Origin: Pyrinomonadaceae bacterium
Lineage (GTDB): Bacteria > Acidobacteriota > Blastocatellia > Pyrinomonadales > Pyrinomonadaceae
Reading direction: 5' to 3'
DNA: 12,627 nt
Assembly (NCBI GenBank): GCA_025929655.1
Contig: JAICPV010000021.1
Span: forward strand, 1-12,627
Below are positions 1 to 6,595 of the stretch, piece after piece. The number at the start of each line of letters is the position of its first letter. Within the stretch, counting starts at the first letter, position 1. The notes below the pieces were generated by a model, which saw only the letters and a list, made by a program, of their open reading frames with translations, was not told the DNA's origin and did no database searches. A program made the translations under genes and the position numbers.

Positions 1-1989
1 ATCCTGATGGAATCGAAAGGCGTATTGACCGCCGACGGATTCACGATCGAAGTCGCCGTGCCGTTCAAATCGCTCCGCTACGAAGCGGGGAAGAACAAGC
101 ACTGGGGACTCCACATATTTCGACGCGTCAAGTACAACAACAACGAATACAATTCCTGGATGCCCGGAAACCGCAGCGTCTCCGGTTATCTGAATCTCGC
201 GGGCAAGATCACGGGACTGGAAGGGATCGAAACCACGCGCCAGCTCGAACTGAATCCCAGCTTCACCGTCAGCCAAACGGGGCGTCGGACGCGATTCACA
301 TTCAACAACGATCCGGCAGGGAGGTATGTCAACGACAACATAAAGGGCGATTTCGGCCTGACGGTTAAGTTCGGCCTCACGCCTACTACGACCTTGGATT
401 TCGCCTATAATCCTGACTTCGCGCAGGTCGAAGCCGATGCGCCGGTTAGCACGGCAAATGTTCGCTTTCCCATTTTCTTTGCGGAAAAGCGGCCATTTTT
501 TCTCGAGCGCATCGATATTTTTCAGAGCGGGATGAATGTGGTGAATACGCGTGCGATCGTCGATCCCGACATCGCTGCGAAACTTACGGGACGTCGCGGG
601 AAAAATACGTTCGGAGTGATCTATGCTTCCGACAACGCGCCTGGGAACTTTTCGATCGACGAGCGACAAACGCTGCTGAACTGTTTGCCAAACGAAGAAG
701 ATCCAAATGATGCGTGCAACATGGTGGACAAGAACGCAACCATCGGAGTGATTCGACTGAAACGCGACGTCGGCCAGCGGCACAATCTGGGATTTTTCGC
801 GACGACCTACAATTTCATCAATCGCCGCAATTACACTTCCGGATTCGACGGACGCTTTGCTTTGACCGCCAAAACGATCGCTGAATTTCAGGTGCTCGGA
901 ACAAACTCCAAACGCAACTTTTTCGATCCTGACCTCAACAGCAACGTTTATCGAAACGGAAACGGTTTCGGTTACCGGCTGTATTTGGAACGGTCCGATC
1001 GAAACTTGTACATGAACTATCTTGCACAGGGTAGAACGCGGGACTATCGCGCGGATGTAGGTTTCACGGACCGGACGGACACGAACTATCTCGGCTCGTT
1101 CATCCAATATCAAACGGACCGCGACGCAAAGAAAAAGATCATTTACAAACGACTCAACAATGCAACGAACATCCGTTACGACTGGGAAGGCCGCAGCCAA
1201 TTTTACGTTTCCGAAACACAGGGGATGCTCGCCCTACAGCGGCAGACGTATCTTGGGCTTAGTTACCAGAATGGTTACGAGCGCGTTTACGAACACGAAT
1301 TTGGAGCGCGCAGAACTGTAGCCAAGCCGCTTCAGGGCGCTTTTCTCGGCGAGGACAGTGAGCGTTCCGCGCACAATAATGTCGTATACGGATTTATCGA
1401 AACATCGCCGGTGAAGCAGTTTTTCGGCTTCGTGTTTTTCCATCACCGATGGGGAGCGATGGACTTCGATTCCGGCGTAGGCCCGGATTTCCCACGTGTC
1501 AGCCCGGCTTACCTCGCTTACCGTCAGCAATGCGACGCTGATCCGGTTCTGTGCTCCAGTCTGGCGGTACCAAAGCGCGATCCGGGTTCGGGGAACCAAT
1601 TTACGATCGAAGCGAGTTTTCGATATCAACCGACGACAGCATTCCAGACCCAACTTAACTACAACAAGCGCCGATTGGTCAGGAACGATACGGGATTGAC
1701 TGCATTTGACGAAAACGTGATCAGCTCGCGTTCTACATATCAGTTTTCGCGCAATACGTTCGCGAGGCTTCGGCTCGACTATTCAAACATCTTTAGACGC
1801 GTCAGCCCGCAATTCGTGGTAGGGTGGACGCCGAGCCCGGGCACGGCGTTATACGTTGGTTACAACGACAGCCTAAATTGGAACGGTTACAACCCCTTCA
1901 TTCAGCCACCCCTTCGCGAAGATGGACTGCGGAGCAACGGGAGAAGCTTCTTCATCAAAGCATCGTATCTATTTAAGCGGAGCTTTTGA
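1..1989 (+). CDS. DUF5916 outer-membrane protein with CBM9-like N-terminal part, 5'-truncated
   Basis: The reading frame is open to the left window edge, so the N-terminus is missing; the ATG at 7 is internal. Residues are numbered from that Met. Residues 1-75 look like the end of a CBM9-like domain (IEVAVPFKSLRY, WGLHIFRR, NEYNSWMPG). From about residue 80 the DUF5916 region follows, with the family hallmark DFAQVEADAPVSTANVRFP (138-155) and then FFAEKRPFFLE (157-167). The rest is a series of alternating aromatic/polar strands such as GFGYRLYLERSDRNLYMNY, ending in SYLFKRSF. A C-terminal Phe on a final beta strand is typical of BAM-inserted outer-membrane barrels. Two cysteine pairs (near 223/234 and 509/517) sit in predicted loops. 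The family is often annotated as 'hydrolase' or 'CBM9 domain protein', but no catalytic residues are evident and the substrate is unknown. It converges on the P1 peptidase gene with only 15 bp between stop codons and no obvious terminator. Confidence 0.85.
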   Translation: MLMESKGVLTADGFTIEVAVPFKSLRYEAGKNKHWGLHIFRRVKYNNNEYNSWMPGNRSVSGYLNLAGKITGLEGIETTRQLELNPSFTVSQTGRRTRFTFNNDPAGRYVNDNIKGDFGLTVKFGLTPTTTLDFAYNPDFAQVEADAPVSTANVRFPIFFAEKRPFFLERIDIFQSGMNVVNTRAIVDPDIAAKLTGRRGKNTFGVIYASDNAPGNFSIDERQTLLNCLPNEEDPNDACNMVDKNATIGVIRLKRDVGQRHNLGFFATTYNFINRRNYTSGFDGRFALTAKTIAEFQVLGTNSKRNFFDPDLNSNVYRNGNGFGYRLYLERSDRNLYMNYLAQGRTRDYRADVGFTDRTDTNYLGSFIQYQTDRDAKKKIIYKRLNNATNIRYDWEGRSQFYVSETQGMLALQRQTYLGLSYQNGYERVYEHEFGARRTVAKPLQGAFLGEDSERSAHNNVVYGFIETSPVKQFFGFVFFHHRWGAMDFDSGVGPDFPRVSPAYLAYRQQCDADPVLCSSLAVPKRDPGSGNQFTIEASFRYQPTTAFQTQLNYNKRRLVRNDTGLTAFDENVISSRSTYQFSRNTFARLRLDYSNIFRRVSPQFVVGWTPSPGTALYVGYNDSLNWNGYNPFIQPPLREDGLRSNGRSFFIKASYLFKRSF

Positions 1990-2004
1990 CAAATGTCCCT
2001 TGTG

Positions 2005-3261
2005 CTATTTGATCCGACGATATTTCTTTAATGCCTCTCTGACCTTGTCGAGCGGGATGGCCTCGATCGTTCGCTTTTCTTTGCCAGTGACCGTGGTTGC
2101 GCGAAAGAGCGAATTCAGTATTGCTTCTTCGGTTGCTTCGATAACGGCCTGGAACAAAGGCGACATCCCGTCGTTGCCGACCACCTGTATACTTCTAATG
2201 GGTTCGGAGGCATTGATCCGATTGCTGGTTGAAAATGCGATCGCGTAATCGCCGCTCCCATTCGTCATCGAAGAGCCGGTGCGCGCAAGGCCGGCCATCG
2301 AGCGTTCGGCAAGTCTCTTGAGCTGGCGATGGTCAAGCGGGGCATCGGTCGCTATGACGATAATAATTGATCCGTCGGCCAAGTCAGGACCGGGAGCAGT
2401 AGCGACCGAGTCGCGGCTAATTAGTCGATCACGCCCTTGCTCACTTTCAGGCTTCTGCATCGACACCATTCCCTTCAGATAATATTTACCGAGTTCGATG
2501 CCCACAGGCACCCCGTCTATTGACAGAACGCCCCCAAAATTTGATTGCACCAGGACACCGATCGAATAACCGCCGAAGGATTGCGGCAGCTTGCGCGACG
2601 AGGTGCCGATCCCGCCCTTCCATCCGAACGCGACCGTTCCGGTTCCGGCGCCCACGGATCCTTCTTCCACCATTCCGGCCGATGCATTCCTGATCGCATT
2701 GAAAACATCGTCGCGAATTATCGGCCGGCTTCGAATGTCGTTTAAGAATCCGTCGTTGGTTTCGGCTACGAGCGGATTGATCGACTGAACATTCTCGTTG
2801 CCGGGAAGGGCGAGCATATGGTCGATCAGAAAATCCGCGGTCCTCGGTACGCTGAGCGTCGAGGTTAATAAGATCGGAGTTTCGATCTCACCTAATTCAT
2901 TGACCTGCGTTGAACCGGCGAGCTTGCCGAAGCCGTTGCCAACGAAAACTGCGCCAGGCACTTTTTCACGAAAGAGATTTCCGTTGTGAGGCAGGATCGC
3001 GGTCACGCCGGTTCGTATGTTATCGCCTCGAATGACCGTCGTATGGCCAACAAGAACGCCCGATACATCCGTTATCGAATTGTTCGGGCCCGTCTGTAGA
3101 ATGCCGATCTTAAGGCCGAGATCGCGGGTGCGGGGCCGCGTTTGGAGTTCCGCCTTTAGGCGGCTTTCGCTCGGATCGACAACCCTTGTTTGAGCGCGAT
3201 CAATCTGCCATCCAAATAGGATGATGAGCAAAAGGACCGTCGTCGTACTCAGCGTTGTCAT
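2005..3261 (-). CDS. P1 family peptidase (DmpA/S58 type), predicted exported
   Basis: This 418-residue protein belongs to the N-terminal-nucleophile P1/S58 family (L-aminopeptidase/D-esterase, DmpA, BapA). Family hallmarks are visible: GNGFGKLAGSTQVNELGEIETP after the N-terminal IGILQTGPNNSITDVSGVLVGH; GAGTGTVAFGWKGGIGTSSR; the VQSNFGG motif (Asn at 241); and DGSIIIVIATDAPL, where autocleavage between Gly297 and Ser298 should expose the Ser nucleophile of the beta subunit. EATEEAILNSLF near the C-terminus is also typical. I chose the ATG at 3261 because it begins MTTLSTTTVLLLIILFGWQ, a Sec signal-like hydrophobic stretch. An upstream in-frame TTG at 3327, 2 nt after the dcd stop, would add 22 charged or mixed residues before it. 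No strong Shine-Dalgarno is seen for either start. The gene lies 68 bp downstream of dcd and is probably cotranscribed with it. The natural substrate is unknown; family members cleave N-terminal residues from peptides, amides or beta-peptides. Confidence 0.9.
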   Translation of the reverse strand: MTTLSTTTVLLLIILFGWQIDRAQTRVVDPSESRLKAELQTRPRTRDLGLKIGILQTGPNNSITDVSGVLVGHTTVIRGDNIRTGVTAILPHNGNLFREKVPGAVFVGNGFGKLAGSTQVNELGEIETPILLTSTLSVPRTADFLIDHMLALPGNENVQSINPLVAETNDGFLNDIRSRPIIRDDVFNAIRNASAGMVEEGSVGAGTGTVAFGWKGGIGTSSRKLPQSFGGYSIGVLVQSNFGGVLSIDGVPVGIELGKYYLKGMVSMQKPESEQGRDRLISRDSVATAPGPDLADGSIIIVIATDAPLDHRQLKRLAERSMAGLARTGSSMTNGSGDYAIAFSTSNRINASEPIRSIQVVGNDGMSPLFQAVIEATEEAILNSLFRATTVTGKEKRTIEAIPLDKVREALKKYRRIK

Positions 3262-3329
3262 GTTGATATTGCGCGTTCGAATCACGGCCAGCCGGCCGAA
3301 GCCGGAACTCCAAACTCGGAACGCCAACC

Positions 3330-3923
3330 TTAAACCTTCGCGAACGTTAAGCCGGTCTGGCCCTGGTATTTACCTCCGCGTTCTTCGTAGCTCACGGCAC
3401 AATCTTCGTCGGACTCGAAAAACAAAATTTGCCCGATTCCCTCGTTGACGTAGACGCGAAGCGGCAGATTAGCAAGGTTCGCGATCTCCACGACGAGCCG
3501 GCCGGTCCAACCGGCTTCCAGCGGGGTCGTGTTCACCAGCAAGCCGGCACGCGCGTACGTCGATTTGCCGAGCGCGATACCGGTAACGTTTCGCGGCATC
3601 CTGAACGTCTCTACAGTGACTCCGAGGCCGTAATGATGCCCTGGAAGGATGTAATATTTCGAACCGTCCTCGGCCGACTGCATCTCCGGCTCGATCAGGG
3701 AATACTGCTCGTCGAACCGTTTCGGATCGATCTCTTTGCCGTGCACGGACGAGAAGATCTTGAAACCGTCGTCGGCGAGACGCATATCATAGCCGTAGCT
3801 GGAAGCCCCTGCCGAAATTATCTTGGTGCCGTTCGATTCCCGGACCAGCTCAGGTAAAAAAGGCGAGATCATCTGATGTTCCTCGGCCATCCGCCGAAGC
3901 CAAAGATCGGATTTTATGGACAT
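3330..3923 (-). CDS. dcd: dCTP deaminase
   Basis: A full-length 197-residue dCTP deaminase, which converts dCTP to dUTP in the cytoplasm to feed dTMP synthesis. The N-terminus MSIKSDLWLRRMAEEH matches the conserved start of the family, so the ATG at 3923 is the true start. SSYGYDMRL (41-49), the catalytic block GKSTYARAG (119-127, with Ser121 and Arg125) and VVEIAN (144-149, Glu146 as catalytic acid) follow, then NEGIGQILFFESDE and the C-terminal GGKYQGQTG (183-191) that closes over the nucleotide. All expected catalytic residues are present. A six-T run on the coding strand touches the start codon directly, so there is no Shine-Dalgarno; see the terminator and promoter entries upstream. The P1 peptidase gene follows after 68 bp. 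KYQGQ occurs both in bifunctional DCD-DUT enzymes and in ordinary bacterial Dcd, so a dUTPase activity cannot be inferred from it. Confidence 0.95.
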   Translation of the reverse strand: MSIKSDLWLRRMAEEHQMISPFLPELVRESNGTKIISAGASSYGYDMRLADDGFKIFSSVHGKEIDPKRFDEQYSLIEPEMQSAEDGSKYYILPGHHYGLGVTVETFRMPRNVTGIALGKSTYARAGLLVNTTPLEAGWTGRLVVEIANLANLPLRVYVNEGIGQILFFESDEDCAVSYEERGGKYQGQTGLTFAKV

Positions 3924-3954
3924 AAAAAAGTGGTAACGAAAAATACGTTACCAC
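3924..3954 (-). terminator. Intrinsic terminator of the anti-sigma/DUF4097 operon, abutting the dcd ATG
   Basis: On the minus strand a perfect 9-bp stem, GTGGTAACG (3954-3946) pairing with CGTTACCAC (3938-3930), encloses a 7-nt loop (TATTTTT). It is followed at once by six T (3929-3924). This is a canonical rho-independent terminator about 32 nt past the stop of the second DUF4097 gene. The last T is immediately followed by the dcd start codon (3923-3921), so any transcript reading through would have its start codon next to a stable hairpin. Confidence 0.75.
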
Positions 3955-3973
3955 CTGCGATTTTGATTCTCAA
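3945..3973 (-). promoter_or_regulatory. Candidate dcd promoter overlapping the terminator stem
   Basis: On the minus strand TTGAGA (3973-3968, five of six bases of the -35 consensus) lies 17 nt upstream of TAACGT (3950-3945), which has T, A and T at the three most conserved -10 positions but matches poorly elsewhere. Initiation about 7 nt further on would fall in the hairpin loop or right arm. The dcd mRNA would then have a very short leader that cannot form the terminator. This is inferred from hexamers only; the -35 also lies within a small inverted repeat (ATTCTC/GAGAAT, 3966-3981). Confidence 0.3.
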
Positions 3974-3981
3974 AAGAGAAT
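3966..3981. repeat. Small inverted repeat ATTCTC-AAAA-GAGAAT
   Basis: A perfect 6-bp inverted repeat with a 4-nt spacer sits between the DUF4097 stop codon and the dcd terminator. It overlaps the candidate dcd -35 box. It could be an operator half-site pair or a minor extra hairpin at the operon end; it has no T-tract of its own on the minus strand. Confidence 0.35.
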
Positions 3982-3986
3982 GGTCT

Positions 3987-4838
3987 TTAAGTGCCTTTTC
4001 CGATCTCCCTGATCTTCATGTTCCCGTCGCCGACAGTGAATTTCAGCGGTGTTGAGCCGGAACCCGCCTTAGCGGCGATCGATTTCTCGGTGAAGTCGGC
4101 TTTTCGGCTGCGCGGTTTGAAACCCGCGAATTCATTTTCGATCTTGCCTGTACGCAATATTAATGCGTCGAATTCAGCGTTGAGGCCCGAAGGAAGGTTG
4201 AGGACCATGTTGCCGCTCGCGACCTGGATATCCGCGAACGCACCGCGCCAGCTCCGCGTCGGGATCGTCAGCTCGAGATTGCCCTTGCCGATCGTCGCCA
4301 ACACACCGCCGCCAACCAGGTCCATTCGAGCATCAGACTCGAGGAAATTGATCTTCATGTTGCCCTCGACACCGGCGATACGAAGATCACCTCTTCCTCC
4401 GTCGATCTGAAGGTCGCAGTAACGCGGCACCTTGATGACGTAATCGATCTTTAACGGCAGCCCCAATAGCGTTTTCGGGAATTTCTTGTCCACGCTCTTT
4501 AGATATTTCTTATCGTGTGTACCTACGCTCACAATGCCGGTCCGCCCGAGGCTTTCTTCCGTTATGAAGCCCGTGACTTTCGAGATCCGGTCCAGATCGG
4601 CTTCGGTCTGGGCCGTGATCTCGATCTCCGCGGAGATCTCGATCTCGCGGTTCGACCAGCCTTCGATTCGTATCGAGCCGTTTGGCGCGCCGATCACGGA
4701 AAGCGTGCCGCCGGCACCGAACTCGAGCCGGTCGTTTTTATAAGTTGTTCGCTTTATCAGCGACGGTGTTTGAGCGTGTGCGGCAAATGCAAATGCGAGA
4801 ATTACGGCTGCGAGAACGAAGGTGTTTTTATATTTCAT
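3987..4838 (-). CDS. Exported DUF4097-family protein, second of a tandem pair
   Basis: A 283-residue protein with a Sec signal peptide (MKYKNTFVLAAVILAFAFAAHAQ, cleavage predicted near AHA-Q). The mature part is a run of short beta strands typical of DUF4097 (adhesin-like, stacked beta-helix/solenoid): GSIRIEGWSNREIEISAEIE, IDYVIKVPRYCDLQIDGGRG, GNMKINFLESDARM, GKGNLELTIP, ASGNMVLNLP and a closing FTVGDGNMKIREIG. The ATG at 4838 was chosen because it begins the signal peptide; the longer frame starts at a TTG at 4871 and adds 11 residues with no RBS. Its architecture parallels the upstream gene, including the shared G-[ST]-[IV]-x-[IV]-x-GW-x-[NR]-x-E-[IV] motif, so the two are probably a diverged duplication. 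The gap to the upstream stop is 74 bp. A canonical terminator follows. The biochemical role of DUF4097 proteins is not established; exported or surface-associated location is the safe statement. Confidence 0.85.
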   Translation of the reverse strand: MKYKNTFVLAAVILAFAFAAHAQTPSLIKRTTYKNDRLEFGAGGTLSVIGAPNGSIRIEGWSNREIEISAEIEITAQTEADLDRISKVTGFITEESLGRTGIVSVGTHDKKYLKSVDKKFPKTLLGLPLKIDYVIKVPRYCDLQIDGGRGDLRIAGVEGNMKINFLESDARMDLVGGGVLATIGKGNLELTIPTRSWRGAFADIQVASGNMVLNLPSGLNAEFDALILRTGKIENEFAGFKPRSRKADFTEKSIAAKAGSGSTPLKFTVGDGNMKIREIGKGT

Positions 4839-4870
4839 GGCGATGGTGGGAAGGGAGGAGAACGGGGCCA

Positions 4871-4889
4871 ATAAAAGTTTAGCTTTTAT
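4871..4889. repeat. AT-rich 7-bp inverted repeat between the DUF4097 genes
   Basis: ATAAAAG and CTTTTAT form a perfect 7-bp inverted repeat with a 5-nt loop, centred in the 74-bp gap between the tandem DUF4097 genes. On the minus strand no T-run follows it, so it is not a good terminator. It could be an mRNA processing or stability hairpin or a protein site; the low GC content makes a stable RNA structure doubtful. Confidence 0.35.
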
Positions 4890-4912
4890 GGAAGGTCGAG
4901 GGCAATAGAAAT

Positions 4913-5680
4913 TTAGCGTCGGATAAATGAGATGCTCCCGCGCTGATTTGTAACGGTCAGGGTCGAGCTGCCGTCGCCGAATTTTCCCACTACGCGGCGG
5001 CCGTCACCAAGGTAGTTCATCCCGCCGTTGGAAAACGATCCGAGCGAGATGTTGCGAGTGGACGGGGCGGTAGCAACAAGCTTGAAAGACGAGGTGAAAG
5101 GTATTCTCAGGTTTATGTCACCCCGCACCGAAGCGAAACGGTAATTTCCGCCGGCTGTCAGATCGCCGTCGAAGAATATGTTGCCGATGCCGTTTTGCGC
5201 GGAGACAGTGTACGAATTGATGTTCGTAAGGGTGATGTCACCCTCGCTGGAAATATGTGCCCGAACGAGGCCGCCCCGGACATTCGTGACATTCAGGTTT
5301 CCGATCAATGTTTCGATGTCGACGCTGGCGGTGTACGGGACCCGAATGTTGAAGTTGACGTTACCTACGTCGCGACCCTGATTGTCCCGAACTAGATTGA
5401 CGAAAATCGTTCCCTCGACATTTTGGGGCATGATCGCGGCTGCAGGAGCGTCCAGCGAAGCCGTGATCGCCACCTCCTGGCGGTCCCAGCCTACAACGGT
5501 AACTGTCCCCGAACGATTGATAAGATGGATACGGACGTTTTGAGCGGCAGGATAGCTGCGCGAAAACCGCCTTTGTCCAAACGCTGTCCCGGAGGCTGCC
5601 AACACCACGCCGATGATGAGCAAGGCCATAGCTTTTCGCAGCCCGGAGAAGCGGCGTGATATTTTCGCGGAAAAGGACAT
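4913..5680 (-). CDS. Exported DUF4097-family protein, first of a tandem pair
   Basis: A 255-residue protein with a basic N-region and hydrophobic core (MALLIIGVVLAASGTAFG, residues 18-35) that reads as a Sec signal peptide ending near FG-Q. The mature part is a repetitive series of strand-turn units characteristic of DUF4097: GTVTVVGWDRQEVAITASLD, VNFNIRVPYTASVDIETLIG, NLNVTNVRGGL, GDITLTNINS, GIGNIFFDGDL, RGDINLRIPF and a terminal GSSTLTVTNQRGSISFIRR. It starts only 7 bp after the anti-sigma stop codon, so cotranscription and probably translational coupling are expected; no strong Shine-Dalgarno is visible. Placement directly after an anti-sigma gene suggests a cell-envelope function under, or feeding into, that regulatory pair (inference). 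No cysteines or catalytic motif stand out. Confidence 0.85.
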   Translation of the reverse strand: MSFSAKISRRFSGLRKAMALLIIGVVLAASGTAFGQRRFSRSYPAAQNVRIHLINRSGTVTVVGWDRQEVAITASLDAPAAAIMPQNVEGTIFVNLVRDNQGRDVGNVNFNIRVPYTASVDIETLIGNLNVTNVRGGLVRAHISSEGDITLTNINSYTVSAQNGIGNIFFDGDLTAGGNYRFASVRGDINLRIPFTSSFKLVATAPSTRNISLGSFSNGGMNYLGDGRRVVGKFGDGSSTLTVTNQRGSISFIRR

Positions 5681-5687
5681 TTTAAGA

Positions 5688-6410
5688 CTAAAGTTCCGAG
5701 AACTGGCGCAGGAGATTAAGTTTCTCGGTCAGCGCGGAATCGAGCATTTCTTCGGAGAGTTTATCGTCCGGGTCGTGTTGCAGTATCACAGTGTATTCGC
5801 TTACCGCCTGATCGATCTCGTAAAGATTGCGGTCGAACGCCGCGGTCATCCTTGCATCCCAGGTCGCGCGCCGTGCCTGGGCCCGCGCGTTCCAATATTG
5901 GATCGCCGCCTCCTGTGCCCTGAATCGACGCTCACGAGCCTGCTGCGGAGTCTCGGCGAGGCCGACCCTGCGCAGGGCACGCGTGAACAGCGACGGCGGG
6001 CCGCTTGAGGCAACCGACATCTCATCGCCTGGCGGTGCAAAATAGTTCCTGATCCCTACTATGGTCAATAACGAACTTATCAATGCTACCGCAACAACGG
6101 CGACCGCGGCCTGTGAAAATGAAAGCTTGGCGCCGAACCATCCCTTTCGCTTAACCTCGACCGGGATCTCTGCAGGCAATTCGCTCTCGATCAGGTTATT
6201 GATCCTTCGCCAAAGTGCGGCAGGATTTGGGGGAACAGCCTCGTCAAGCTCGCCTTCACGGCAGTGGGCCAAAATGGAAGCGAGGTCGTCGCGCATGACC
6301 GTGCATTCGGCACAAACGGCAAGATGATCGGCCACGATGACTGTTCGAGCTTCCTCGAGATCACCGTCGATGAACCGGCTGAGCAATTCCTGGCAATCAC
6401 CGCACGTCAT
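5688..6410 (-). CDS. Zinc-finger (ZAS-type) transmembrane anti-sigma factor
   Basis: A 240-residue protein. The N-terminal cytoplasmic domain has the anti-sigma zinc-finger pattern: Cys3 and Cys6, then His29-x3-Cys33-x2-Cys36 (HLAVCAEC) after an FIDGDLEEAR helix, as in zf-HC2/RsrA/ChrR-like anti-sigma factors. A linker leads to one hydrophobic segment (about 99-120, SQAAVAVVAVALISSLLTIV) that should span the inner membrane. The remaining 120 residues are predicted extracytoplasmic. They are rich in charged helix-forming residues (TPQQARERRFRAQEAA and DPDDKLSEEMLDSALTEK), reminiscent in composition of small helical periplasmic sensor domains but not assignable to a family by eye. The partner is most likely the ECF sigma factor encoded just upstream on the same strand, although a terminator separates the two genes. 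The start ATG at 6410 is supported by the family-typical C-x2-C placement at the N-terminus. The first DUF4097 gene follows after 7 bp. Confidence 0.88.
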   Translation of the reverse strand: MTCGDCQELLSRFIDGDLEEARTVIVADHLAVCAECTVMRDDLASILAHCREGELDEAVPPNPAALWRRINNLIESELPAEIPVEVKRKGWFGAKLSFSQAAVAVVAVALISSLLTIVGIRNYFAPPGDEMSVASSGPPSLFTRALRRVGLAETPQQARERRFRAQEAAIQYWNARAQARRATWDARMTAAFDRNLYEIDQAVSEYTVILQHDPDDKLSEEMLDSALTEKLNLLRQFSEL

Positions 6411-6537
6411 AAAAATTTCCGCCGCTCAAATTCCGAGCTATTATTTCACCTCGAATTAACCCGCTGATCTGATTTTATAGATTAGCGACCTATGCTAAAA
6501 GTTGCCCTTTTCACCAAAATTTAACCGAAATCGCGCC
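6411..6537 (-). promoter_or_regulatory. Probable promoter region of the anti-sigma/DUF4097 operon
   Basis: Because an intrinsic terminator ends the sigma transcript, the anti-sigma operon should have its own promoter in these roughly 125 bp. The stretch is AT-rich, with TATAAA-like and TTGGTG-like pieces on the minus strand, but no pair of hexamers with good spacing stands out and no ECF-type GGAAC/GTC pair is convincing. The call rests on layout rather than on motif. Confidence 0.35.
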
Positions 6538-6575
6538 AAAAATAAACACGAACAAGCTTTACGCAATGTTCGTGT
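6538..6575 (-). terminator. Intrinsic terminator of the ECF sigma gene
   Basis: On the minus strand ACACGAACA (6575-6567) and TGTTCGTGT (6554-6546) form a perfect 9-bp stem around a 12-nt loop, followed by the T-rich tail TTATTTTT (6545-6538). It starts about 20 nt after the sigma stop codon. Tail and position fit rho-independent termination; the large loop and the A in the tail make it weaker than the terminator before dcd. Confidence 0.65.
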
Positions 6576-6595
6576 AGTTTATGAATAAGTTCCGT

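Noticed and set aside
1234..1653. Minus-strand 139-codon open frame inside the DUF5916 gene
   Set aside because: It lies entirely opposite a well-supported barrel-coding region and has no family features.
3330..3390. KYQGQ motif near the Dcd C-terminus as a sign of a bifunctional dCTP deaminase/dUTPase
   Set aside because: The same motif occurs in DCD-DUT enzymes and in many ordinary bacterial Dcd proteins, so it does not discriminate; the gene is called plain dcd.
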